Below are positions 19,262 through 30,074 of a stretch of 64,000 nt of DNA, one piece after another. Position 1 is the first letter of the stretch, and every line of letters begins with the position of its first letter. This DNA comes from Paraspadella gotoi (lineage: Eukaryota; Chaetognatha), in the NCBI GenBank assembly GCA_051294375.1, contig CM119269.1, forward strand, positions 11,762,883 through 11,826,882, read 5' to 3'. The position numbers were made by a program, and so were the translations under genes. The notes under the pieces were generated by a model, which was not told the origin of the DNA, ran no database searches, and worked only from the letters and a program-made list of their open reading frames with translations.

Positions 19262-19360
19262 ACTGACATCATTTTTTTGCATAATTTATCATAATTCGAT
19301 GTTCTGACTTAATTTAAATAAATGCCCGACAAGATTGAGAGGGCGGACCGACGGACTGGA
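19262..19360. repeat. Fold-back family fragment
   Basis: TTTTTTGCATAATTTATCATAATTCG...GATTGAGAGGGCGGACCGACGGAC matches 9830-9920 and 62935-63010. Confidence 0.75.
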
Positions 19361-19799
19361 TTATAGAAAAAGTAAAAAGACGAGCACATATTTAAATTAA
19401 ATTTTTTGCAGAGAAAAATTTATAAAAATTGAATTTGAAATATAGTATCATAAAGTGTAAGAACTTATCTCAGTTCCACACGATATGTAAAAGTTAAAGG
19501 ACAGTACCATTGGGTCACACTGTAGGCTTGAGCTGTGGTGCACACTGCACAGTAGGGTGGAGTGATGAAAATATTGAGCGATAGAACAATGTTTTTTTGC
19601 TGCCTTTGTATATGTAATAAAAATAATTAAGCTCCTTTTCAAAAAAATTTTGCATAACAGTATCATTAATTGAATTTTCTTATATAGTAATTTGGGAAGA
19701 TGGGTATCTAGCTAAAGGTAGGTACTAACTAGTCTCTCATCAGGGAAAAGAGGTAAGTAGGGTAAGTATGTAATGGTAATAGGAAAACAGATATAACAA

Positions 19800-20385
19800 A
19801 GGGTATCAAGGGTACATAAAGGGAGAAAAGGGAGAGGGAAGGTTTTCAGACCCCGAGACCGAGAGGAGAAGTTGAGAGAGTAAGTCGATCTCCAAGACTT
19901 CTATCCGTGACTCCGGGGATGAAGAGGGACGACGAGGGGAGGAGGAGGCGTTGGAGAGAGGGAGAGAAGGCCCGGGGAGAGAGAGGTTCTGGTAAGGTGA
20001 GCCCTCTATGCTTGTTGCCCCTTCTCTTGGTCGGAGACGCCCACTTGGGTCTTGAATGTCACAGGTGGGCGTCGCCATCATCTTGGTGGGGCGTGGAGTT
20101 TGTGAGAGAATCAGGGGCAGAGGCGGACGCCGGCCGGGTTAGGCGGATTGGTGGGTGGACGCGAAGTTTGGGCGGGGGGGATGTCGCTTAGGCTCCTCTA
20201 GAGTCGACGCCTTCATTGGTTGGTTTGGACGTGGCGCTGGTTGGAGAGGGTGGAACCGGAAGTCATTGCTGGTTCGCCGAGAGTCTTTGGTGGGGAGGCT
20301 TTGGTGGTTCGTTTTGGGGAGGGAACGGGGGGGTAACAATATTCGGAGGGAAGGAGAAGCACGCTTTTTTATAATCATCTAAAAT
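19800..20385. other. GC-richer G/A-rich block, possible promoter or untranslated region
   Basis: A sharp rise in GC with CpG-containing words, open in several frames on both strands for 75-94 codons and with no family recognised. Similar in texture to 21360-21770, 26120-26800 and 42000-43000. It may be a promoter or 5' untranslated region, or repeat DNA. Confidence 0.3.
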
Positions 20386-20499
20386 TGTTTTCTGTATTTT
20401 TTTTTTCATGAAAATCAACTATGAATTTGGGTCTGGATAAAAAGGTAGTTTCATAGAAAAAAAAATAAACCCAGTTTCATTAAAATATTGAACAAGAGA

Positions 20500-21090
20500 A
20501 GAAGAGAAAAAAATGTTGAAACTAACAATTAACTATACTGTAGAGCTAACAATTAAAAACCCACTACGAGATGATGAAACACACAATCTAAATATGAAAC
20601 TAGAAACGTTTCAATGATAATTAAAATTTGTTTTTAAAGATTACAAAATTCTAAACTTAACGAGAAAATGTAGTCAGGAGCAATAAATCATACAGTGAAA
20701 TTAGAAATAAAATGCACTAAGAATTGATAAACTCACACAAGGAAGTATAAAACTAGAAACAATTTAAGTTTGAGAAGGGAAAAGGTAATTTTTTTTAAAA
20801 AACATTTTCAATTTCAAAATTTAAAGTTTAAATCCAGAAATTTCAAATTCTACTTTTTTACAAAGGGAAAAACGATTTTAAAAATGGGAGAGAAAAGATG
20901 GTGAAACTATCAATAGACCAAACTGTAAAACTAATAATTAAAACCCACTACGAGATGATGAAACACGCAATCTAAATATGAAACAAGAAACGTTTCAATG
21001 ATAATTAAAATTTGTTTTTAAAGATTTCAAAATTCTAAACTTAACGGGAAAAGATGGAAAAAAAAATGTAGTAACAAGCAATGGATCATA
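20500..21090. repeat. Imperfect direct duplication of about 190 bp
   Basis: AACCCACTACGAGATGATGA...CAATGATAATTAAAATTTG at about 20558-20660 recurs at about 20940-21040 with a few substitutions. The flanks are related too. No coding. Confidence 0.85.
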
Positions 21091-21359
21091 CTGTGAAAAT
21101 AACCAATAAAACTAAAAGGTGATGAAACGCTCAATAAAATCAAATAAACTAGGAGTAAATAGCGTTTCAAAAAAACCGGAATTTTAAAAAAAAAATCTAA
21201 ATTCGAGATTAAAATTTTATAATCCGAAATTTAAAATTTTACTTTTCGGGAAATTATACGGTAAAGTAGCAACGGAAAAACTATGCAATAACACACTCTT
21301 TTGAACTGTAATTGTAACTAAAAAAATATAACTGTATTTTGAAAAAACAATAAGGGGTC

Positions 21360-21770
21360 ATGTGTTACACAAAAGGAAAAAAAAATGGGGGGGAGAAGGG
21401 AAAAGGAGAGAGCAAGAGATAGAAGAGGAGACGATTGTCGTTGGTCCTATAGAGGTCGCTGCAGATCACCGTGATGAGAAAAAGGATGGCGTTGACCAGG
21501 AGAACGTAAGAAAGATGGAGATTTCGCCGGAGAGTCGCCGAGAGAGGTTGAAGTCGGAAGAGGGAATTTTTTGGTTTTTATTTTCATGATGCGGGAGTCC
21601 GTATGAAGGGTAGAGAGGGAGAGCGTGGGATGGGGGGGAGAGGAGAGTAATGAGAGAAAGGCGCCATCCCTATCGCCGGCGCCGGAATCGTCGCCATCGT
21701 CGTCGTCATCGTCTTCGCCATCGCCGTTTCTATCGCCGTCGCCGTCGCCATCGACCTAAGGGAGGACTCA
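21360..21770. other. GC-rich block ending in (TCGCCG)n
   Basis: G/A-rich then TCGCCATCGCCG-type reiteration (21680-21755). No recognisable product; the short frames are low complexity. Confidence 0.5.
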
Positions 21771-21857
21771 GAAACCCATCTGGATAGTGAAATTGAGAAT
21801 GGTTTAAATATGTTATCGTGATAATTCTAAGCCGTGACCTTTTGTTTAACTTATTTA

Positions 21858-22095
21858 NNNNNNNNNNNNNNNNNNNNNNNNNNNNNNNNNNNNNNNNNNN
21901 NNNNNNNNNNNNNNNNNNNNNNNNNNNNNNNNNNNNNNNNNNNNNNNNNNNNNNNNNNNNNNNNNNNNNNNNNNNNNNNNNNNNNNNNNNNNNNNNNNNN
22001 NNNNNNNNNNNNNNNNNNNNNNNNNNNNNNNNNNNNNNNNNNNNNNNNNNNNNNNNNNNNNNNNNNNNNNNNNNNNNNNNNNNNNNNNNNNNNNN
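21858..22095. other. Assembly gap
   Basis: A run of N of about 238 bases. Open frames crossing it are not real. Confidence 0.99.
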
Positions 22096-22702
22096 TTCTG
22101 GGAATGAGTTTGACTAGAGATATTTTTTTTTTTATCTTTTGTTTTTTAAAGTGAACATTTCGGCAAGGAACAAGGCACAAAAAAAAAAAAACAGGGGTTA
22201 ACAAGTTTGTTTTCATACTAGGTTAACTTAAATAATTTTTTTATACTTCAATCAATACTTAATATAAATGTACTGATAAAAATATCAAATAACCGAAATT
22301 AATGATCAGAATTGATAAAGGAAAGGGGCAACGGAAACTAAGTTATCCTGGAGTCGGGAAGTAAAACAAAAGCGCAAAAGAGAAAAGATGCAAGACGCAA
22401 CGTCATAAATGACATTTTTGTGCAAAAAAAAAAAAAAAAACTGGTTTCAGACAGAGTAGAGACTAGTTTCAAGATAAGTTGGTGGTGGTTTCAGAGAAGG
22501 GGGCAAGTCATTAAGTCATTAAGACACAGCCATAACGAGAACTTAGAAGACGCTTTGAAGGGTATGATTTGGAGTTTGATTTGGTAAGATTTTTGGGTTT
22601 TTGTTTTGAGTTTTTGAGTTTTCGTATTTTGAAGAATCAGAAGGGGAGGGGAGGCAATCCTCTGGTTTTAGTACTTGGAGTGATCATTGTGATTCATGCT
22701 CA

Positions 22703-23049
22703 NNNNNNNNNNNNNNNNNNNNNNNNNNNNNNNNNNNNNNNNNNNNNNNNNNNNNNNNNNNNNNNNNNNNNNNNNNNNNNNNNNNNNNNNNNNNNNNNNN
22801 NNNNNNNNNNNNNNNNNNNNNNNNNNNNNNNNNNNNNNNNNNNNNNNNNNNNNNNNNNNNNNNNNNNNNNNNNNNNNNNNNNNNNNNNNNNNNNNNNNNN
22901 NNNNNNNNNNNNNNNNNNNNNNNNNNNNNNNNNNNNNNNNNNNNNNNNNNNNNNNNNNNNNNNNNNNNNNNNNNNNNNNNNNNNNNNNNNNNNNNNNNNN
23001 NNNNNNNNNNNNNNNNNNNNNNNNNNNNNNNNNNNNNNNNNNNNNNNNN
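22703..23049. other. Assembly gap
   Basis: A run of N of about 347 bases. The second duplicate shows that about 910 bp of sequence belongs at this position. Confidence 0.99.
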
Positions 23050-23140
23050 CTTGTCAAATTATTTATGTATTTTGTTTAAAATATTTTATTTCTGGTTAAA
23101 TGGCGCTGAGTCACAGATCAATAAGAGCTGGAGTTGAAGC

Positions 23141-23165
23141 NNNNNNNNNNNNNNNNNNNNNNNNN
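23141..23165. other. Assembly gap, 25 N, followed by poly-T
   Basis: Exactly 25 N and then a T homopolymer at the junction of the two duplicate copies, typical of a scaffold join. Confidence 0.99.
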
Positions 23166-23186
23166 TTTTTTTTTTTTTTTTTTTGG

Positions 23187-25020
23187 GAGGACTCAGAAAC
23201 CCATCTGGATAGTGAAATTGAGAATGGTTTAAATATGTTATCGTGATAATTCTAAGCCGTGACCTTTTGTTTAACTTATTTAATACTGGGAATGAGTTTG
23301 ACTAAATCATTGATTGGGGTTTATTAAATAATTTGTTTTGCTTTTGTTTTTAAAGTGAACATTGCAAGGACAAGAGCAAAAAACGGGAGTAACTAAGTTT
23401 GTTTTCATACAGTTAACTAAATAATTTTTATAACTCAACATACTTAATATAAAGTGTACTGTAGATTCCATGGATGATGGTTGAACCAATGACTCATCTT
23501 TCGTTCCTAGGAAATGAGTCCAGCAGGAGAAATACCTGAAGCTAAGAGATTTAATCAGTGAAGGTTCAGATCTTAAGGAATTAATTTCAAAATGAATAAA
23601 AATATCAAATAACCGAAATTAATGATCAGAATTGATAAAGGAAAGGGGCAACGGAAACTAAGTTATCCTGGAGTCGAAAGTAAAACAAAGCGCAAAAGAG
23701 AAAAGATGCAAGACGCAACGTCATAAATGACATTTTGTGCAAAAAAAAAAAAAAAAACTGGTTTCAGACAGAGTAGAGACTAGTTTCAAGATAAGTTGGT
23801 GGTGGTTTCAGAGAAGGGGCAAGTCATTAAGTCATTAAGACACAGCCATAACGAGAACTTAGAAGACGCTTTGAAGGGTATGATTTGGAGTTTGATTTGG
23901 TAAGATTTTTGGGTTTTTGTTTTGAGTTTTGAGTTTTCGTATTTGAAGAATCAGAAGGGGAGGGGAGGCAATCTCTGGTTTTAGTACTTGAGTGATCATT
24001 GTGATTCATGGCCACTAGGTGACAGGTGTAAATCTAGAATTTCTTCAATAAATAATGTATATGACTGTTAAGTATATAAATATAAAATATATTTTAAAAA
24101 ATTATCTTATAATAAGCGCCACGGAAACATAAAGATTATTTTATTAACTATATATAGTTAAAAATTTGTTTTTGAATTTTTTCAATTTTTTTTAATGGAT
24201 TCTGATAGAGCTTTAAAAGTTAGATAAAGGTTATTAATACAAATTTAAAAAATTTTTTTGTTTTATTGATAAAATTTAAAAAACCATAAAATTCAGACCA
24301 ATGATGATGATGATGATGATTTTTAACGTTTTTTCTTTTAACCAATTTCTTTCAAAATTTAAAAAATTGTAGTACTAACTTTCATTTAACTTGTTCAAGC
24401 TCTAATAAGAATCCGTTCTTAAAAAAACTAACTTTTTAAAAAATTTTTTGTCATTTGTTATATATTAATAAATATTTAAAAGCTTCAGTGCAACAACCCA
24501 TATACTAATATACAAAGTTTGCATTGAAAATCGATTTAGTAATAGCAAGGCAAAAAAGGAATTTTTTTGAGAGAATTAAAAGTTATAAAAGTGTTCAATT
24601 TTGGCCGCCTTAAATGCTCACGTATTTCTCATTTCACCATCGGGTCTTGACTTGTTATTATTTCAGCAGGAAGGTTCTATGAATTTTGTAATCCCACTTA
24701 AGGGTTAGCGATGTCGCTTTTCAATTCAATCTTTTCCGGTAAGGCTTTCAATTTCTTCCCTGATTTTCACAACAAATGCAAGTTTGTTTAACTTTTGAAC
24801 TTGGTTTCTGACATGGAAGGGTCCAGATAACCCTCCCTCACTCATTCTTGTAAAGAAATGACAATGTGTTTAGAATAAATTTTTAATAAAATTTTTAGAG
24901 GCTCTGCCTTGTTCTTTCATTTCCTTTGTCAAAATTATTATGTATTTGTTGTATTAAAATATTTTACTTTCTGGTTAATGGCGCTGAGTCACAGATCAAT
25001 AGAGCTGGAGTTGAAGCAAT
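23187..25020. repeat. Ungapped copy of the segmental duplication
   Basis: The full-length partner of 21759-23140. Its right part overlaps the Q/N-rich tail of the decayed gag region. (GAT)n occurs at 24301-24320. Confidence 0.88.
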
Positions 25021-25203
25021 CTTGGCTGGCTTTGAAGATGCTGTTGGGTTTAGAGAAATTGTTGGTATTGATGTTTCCCTAGGTTATTGATGTTGCTGTT
25101 GTTGTTAAAGTTGCTGTTGTTGGTGCATGTATCCTTGCTGGAAAAGTTGACATCGTCATGGAACTAATGGGGGTGGTAATGCAAAGTTACGTTTTGTGGG
25201 TTT

Positions 25204-26119
25204 TCACAGATGAAGGTGAAGTGAGGAATGGTGAAACCCATTGCAGACGAAACAACGACCATTAGACCGACAATGCTTGGAGACATGACCGGGCGTCAGA
25301 CATCTAAACAAAGTCGATGGTTTGTAGCAAATAATTTCTTGTCATTAAAATGAAGAGTTCTGAATTGAAAGCAGTGGGTTATTGAGTGGTCATTCCCGCA
25401 AAAGAGACAGGTCACAGATTTTGTAGATTGCGAGAGAGAGAAGAAGTTTTGGTGTTTTTACTTGAGTTGGTCTTTTCATTATGCGGCGCATATCTCCGAA
25501 CGAATTTTTGATTAGATGAAGAAATGTGTGCGAAATGTCTTTATAGACTGAGGCTGTTGTAGAGAGAGGTAAGAAGAGAAGATAGGGAAGTTTCATTTTT
25601 ATCATTTGTAGTCAAGGTCGAGTCAGGCGGCGAGTCAAAGTGAACTTGGTTTTGCTTGCCTTTCTACTAATTTTTCATTTGTTTCTTTAAGTTCTCTCTT
25701 GACTTCATTAAGCTCCTGTTCTTTCTTGCAGAGTATTACTGTTTTTGTCAAATTTTATCTGAATTTGTGAAATCTTCTCATTTTGTGATTTTCCATTTCT
25801 GACAGTTTTTCTTTAGTTTCTATTAGCTCTAGAGTTATGTTGCTAAGTTTCTGTTTGTTTCCAAGAATTTCGTCCCTCTTTTTTCATGCTTCTCCTTAAG
25901 TTCTAAATACATTTCACTCCAGTTATCCATTCTGTTCTCATAATAGCATATTATCTTGTCTAGTAAGTTATATTCTAATTGCTGAAACCTCTTTGTTATT
26001 ACTTGGGAAACGACGTCTGCCAAGCGAGCTTCTTCAGAGAGTAGAGGTGGCAATGGACCGCGAGGATTGAAGGTATCAAATCGCGAGTATTCATCATCCT
26101 CATATTGAATGGTATCCAT
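25204..26119 (-). pseudogene. BEL/Pao-like retrotransposon gag remnant, frameshifted
   Basis: A candidate start at 26119 begins MDTIQYEDDEY and stays open for 94 codons, with a Pro-Leu stretch then a coiled-coil-like Glu/Lys helix that continues in other frames to about 25640. Near 25350-25415 a frame carries CLFCGNDHSITHC, a CX2CX3HX4C knuckle. After a further frame break at about 25303 comes a second knuckle (CLTPGHVSKHC, completing CX2CX4HX4C) and CFVCNGFHHSSLH. This knuckle cluster with HHxxLH is characteristic of BEL/Pao gag. At least three frame changes break it, and no protease, reverse transcriptase or integrase follows. No LTR pair was identified. Confidence 0.7.
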
Positions 26120-26124
26120 TTTGG

Positions 26125-26830
26125 AAGAGACTTTCTTTATTTCCGAGAAAGGACAAAGAAACCAAGAAGAAACGGGGAGAGGGAGTGAGAGGGAGAGAAG
26201 AAGTGAAAGAGAGAGGAAGTGAGAGAGAGAGGGGGAGAAGAGAGAGAGCAAGAGAGTTAGAGGGAGAGGAGAGAGAAAGAGAGAGAGTGAGAGGAGAGGG
26301 GAGGCAAACTTAGCGGCGAGAATTTTTCAAAGGGGAGAGGGATCGCAGTCGATCTGGTTTTTTTTGTTTCCTCGCGATGCCTAGTCACGTGACGACATGA
26401 AGTGTCCAGCCAGAAGCCAAAGAGAGAGATTTTGACCGTGGAGAGAGAGAAAAAGAGAAAAAGGAAAGAGAGAGAGAGAGACGAAACGTTCAAGAAGGGA
26501 GAGGGAGTGAAGCAAGATCACGTGACGACGAAGTTCAGAGAGAAAGAGAAGGGAACGGTCAACGATCTGTTCTCTCGAGTGAGGAATGGATGAGGAAAGA
26601 GAGGCGCATCGTAAAGGAGAGAAGGAAGAGGAGGCCGGGAAGAAGAGCGAGTGAAGAAAAAGGCGCGAGAAAGAGATGCTGAGATCGAGGATCGGCTCAC
26701 GGGTCAAGGAGGGAGGGTTAGTAAAAGAATGCGTGATCCGAAACCATCGATGAGAGAGAGGGGGGGGAAAGAAATTGTGAAGGAAAAAAAGATCGAGATA
26801 GATTGAAAAAGGTTTAGAATAGTGAAATAG
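26125..26830. other. GA-rich region upstream of the gag remnant
   Basis: Dense GAGAGAGA/GGGAG words on the plus strand with interspersed CACGTGACGACG twice (26384, 26519). It could be the retroelement leader or host repeat. Long open frames on both strands are low complexity. Confidence 0.5.
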
Positions 26831-27177
26831 TGTAAGTCGAAAAGAGTGGCTCAAAATAGTGGACTATGAAAAAGACGTAGTGGGTTAAAATGAAACAGTA
26901 ATAGTACAGATTAGAACTGAAATAATGTGCGGGGTAGGACAGTGAGGTAATATAAGATTGAATTCAAACAGTGAGGAAAAGAATAGAATAAGATCAAAAG
27001 TTGAAATAGAAGCCCATTAATGAAACTTCGAAAATATATTTAAAACGGAGAGAGAAATAAGTAAAAGGAATTGTCAATAAGGAAATTTAATAGGGGCAAT
27101 TCCGTTTGAAATGGAAATAAAGTAAGAGAGATTTGATTGAGGGAAATTGTAAAACAGTGAGGAAGAAAACTAGGGAA

Positions 27178-27316
27178 CATTACATTATATTACATTACAT
27201 TACATTATATTGCAATAAAAATGAAATCATGATTTCACTATGTTACAGTACATTACATTACATTACATTACATTGCAATAAAAATGAAATCATGATTTCA
27301 CTATGTTACAGTACAA
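27178..27316. repeat. ATTAC microsatellite within a tandem duplication of about 65 bp
   Basis: TTGCAATAAAAATGAAATCA...TATGTTACAGTAC occurs twice (27210-27253 and 27273-27315), each preceded by an ACATT pentanucleotide array. Confidence 0.9.
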
Positions 27317-28353
27317 CACTAAATGTCCCGGATTAGCTAAAAAGGAAAAGGGTAGGTTAGTGATCTTACTGTTTGGTTTAGTTAGATGGGTGAGGTTCTT
27401 TGTTTTTCGTCTTTTCCTTGGCGTTGAGTTGAAGAAAAATTTTATTTTTCAAACGTTTTTGCGCGATGAGGAAAAATTTTTTTTTTTAGAGTTAAAAGTT
27501 GTTTTGTTAATTTTTTTTTCTTTTAGCGCGATGAAAAATAAAAGAAGAATTAGGATGAAAAAAAATTAAGGTTAGGAAAGATGGAAGAAAAAAATTTGGG
27601 TGGGTTGGGAGGGTTTGCCGGTTAGCCAGTTTGTCGGTAGAGCAGGGAAACTTAATCAATTTTAAGAACTGTTTTGGATTCGCCGGAAAAAACTGAAAAA
27701 AACTTTTGTAAAATATGTTTTATGATATTTTTAGGTTAAAGCTGCGAAAATTGACTAAAATGTTTCATCATATAACTTCAGTTTCATATACAAATCGTAA
27801 AAAAGTGGGATATTTTACCCTTTTTTCTAAATTTGATATTGAAGGCATTAATTTTATTATTATTTTATATTTTTAATCTAACTTTAAAATCTTTAATATA
27901 CATTTTAAAAAATTATTTAAATTTTTTTTTAAGGATATTACTATAAATATATTGTAATTAATGATACTGTTCCCCAAACAATACAAGCAAAATATTTTTT
28001 GTCCTCCTTTTGTCCTCCACTCTACTGCACAGTTCACACTGCACATTGCACAGTTCATAATGCGCATTTTTTATATTCACCGACAAAAAAAGAGACTTTA
28101 TAAAAATGTAATAAATTGATAAATTAATATTATATTAAAGCTTATTAAGCTTTAACGCAAATTCTGTCGATAAAAATTCGACGTCTGCGATTCCAATCAT
28201 TTTTCATGACTTGGTTTTTCCCGATCAACCTTTGTTTGATATTTGAACTTTGAAGGCTTTCTCTGTTTGACATTTGCCCTTTGGCGGAGAAGTTTCAGTT
28301 AGAGCTTCTACGTGGCAACTGATTTACCAACTTCATTAAAAATCTTAAATACA

Positions 28354-28404
28354 TGGTGACAATTTTACAAGCGCCGGTAAGAAAACGCTGTCATTTGCAA
28401 ACCC
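28354..28404. repeat. Inverted repeat, left half (partner 29965-30018)
   Basis: GTGACAATTTTACAAGCGCC followed by GGTAAGAAAACGCTGTCATTTGCAAAC is the reverse complement of 29965-30018, 1.6 kb away. On the plus strand it also reads as ATG plus seven codons and then a GTAAGA donor, so it might be a small first exon; this is unproven. Confidence 0.6.
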
Positions 28405-28601
28405 ATGAAGATTTTTTCAATGTTAAATATGAATTTAAAGGAAAAATCCAAACTATTTATATATGCAAATTTTATCAGATTCGACTTTGATATGCCTCAG
28501 CAAAGATAGCAGATGGGTTTGAAAATCGTCTCTAATTTTTTAGATCTGATTTTTTCTTTTACTTTCAGTAAGTTTTTTTTTTAAAAATTGAAATTAAAAA
28601 G

Positions 28602-28823
28602 AGAGTAATTGTTATGTGTTAGTGACAGAACCGTTCAATATAAGCAGTCCCTGAGCTTTGGATCAGGCTGTCACACCATGTTACAGGCGGGTTAAGCGCC
28701 CCGTCCCTCTTAACTGCTGGGCGACCACCGGGCTAAAACACCGGACCTTTGGGTTGGGAGGCGAATGACTTGCCTCTGGCACCAATAGTCGCTGATGAAC
28801 GGTGGATTTTAGTCCACCATAAA
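28602..28823 (-). repeat. tRNA-derived SINE, family 1
   Basis: CAGAACCGTTCAATATAAGC, GGGCTAAAACACCGGACC and GGTGGATTTTAGTCCACCAT mark a complete head in minus orientation. Confidence 0.85.
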
Positions 28824-28885
28824 ATAAAATAATATTAATATTAGTTTGTAGAGTCATCACATGCACTGTTTAATTAATGATTACA

Positions 28886-29012
28886 AAACGTCGAATTTGG
28901 GATCAAGTGCAGTATTTTTTTTCTTTTATTGAAAACCAATATTTCGATCCTATTTGACATCGTTCAGGGTAAGAGTGAAATGAGTAAAAGAAGAGAGCTA
29001 AGGAAGAGAGAA

Positions 29013-29053
<41 letters not shown>

Positions 29054-29181
29054 AGGTGAGAGTCAGACAATACAACAGGGATAAATCCCTCCACCCCCCA
29101 CGTTTCCTTAGCTCTCTTTTTTTACTCATTTACTCATTTACTCATAATGAGTAAAAGAAGAAGAAGCTAAGGAAGAGAGAA

Positions 29182-29222
<41 letters not shown>

Positions 29223-29408
29223 AGGTGAGAGTCAGACAATACAACAGGGATAAATCCCTCCACCCCCCCCCACATTTCCTTAGCTCTCTTCTTTTACTCA
29301 TTTCACTCTTACCCTGAAAGATGATCTGTCAAATAAGATCGAAATATTGGTTTTCAATACATAGAAAAAAAAATACTGCACTTGATCCCAAATTCGACGT
29401 TTTCTAAT
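28886..29408. repeat. Fold-back element with paired GA arrays
   Basis: 28886-29015 (AACGTCGAATTTGGGATCAA, AAAACCAATATTTCGATC, GGGTAAGAGTGAAATGAG) is the reverse complement of 29283-29402. The interior holds two direct copies of an AAGAAGCTAAGG-(GA)n-GCAGGTGAGAGTC unit (28975-29085 and 29155-29265). Confidence 0.88.
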
Positions 29409-29409
29409 T

Positions 29410-29964
29410 AATATTAATATTATTATCTTCTGAAAGCTGTTTCAAATCTAAAGCGAATAATGTACTTACGAATACTGTAGTATAAAATTTAATCGGCCCA
29501 GCTTTAATTTAATTAGAATACTCAAAATTGAGACATATTTCCAAAAATTAATAGCTGGAGGGTAATTTTAAGATTTTTATCAAATTGTGATTGGCTATCT
29601 TAATTTTTTTTTTTCAGGCTCTTTCATGATACTTATATAAATAATAATATTTTATGTTATAATAATTTAAACAAGTCATTTATTTTAAAAAAAGATTTAA
29701 AACTTTAGATAATTTACTTTTGACCCTCTTAATTGAGCCATGGCTGGGAAGCTTAATTTTTATGTTAGAGCTTTCATAAGTATATCATTCTCTTTAAGGG
29801 CTTTCTAAGTATATTAATATTGTTAATATCTTAATAAATACTTTGTTTAAAAAAGTGTTAAAAGTTCCAAAAAAAAATTGTCAAGGCATATCTTAACTGA
29901 TCTATATAAAATTTAAACACATAAATGATTTTAATATTTTTTACTTAACTAATTTTTACTCAAC
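29410..29964. other. AT-rich spacer, nothing recognised
   Basis: No exon or repeat boundary is seen before the inverted repeat at 29965. Confidence 0.5.
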
Positions 29965-30074
29965 CACTGGTTTGCAAATGATAGCGTTTTTTTACCGGCG
30001 CTTGTAAAATTGTCACTATGTACTTTATAATTGTTTTATTTAACGAGTTTGGAATCCATTAAATTATTCTCTAG

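Larger units (their letters stand above)
21759..23140. repeat. Gapped copy of a segmental duplication
   Basis: GGAGGACTCAGAAACCC...CTAAGCCGTGACC at 21760-21855, 22270-22702 and 23050-23140 match 23187-23285, 23590-24012 and 24930-25020 in the same order. Unresolved gaps occupy the spaces between. Differences are mostly single-base indels. Confidence 0.88.

Noticed and set aside
21818-23099. Long open frames of 100-176 codons
   Set aside because: They consist mainly of N and only appear open because the gaps have no stops.
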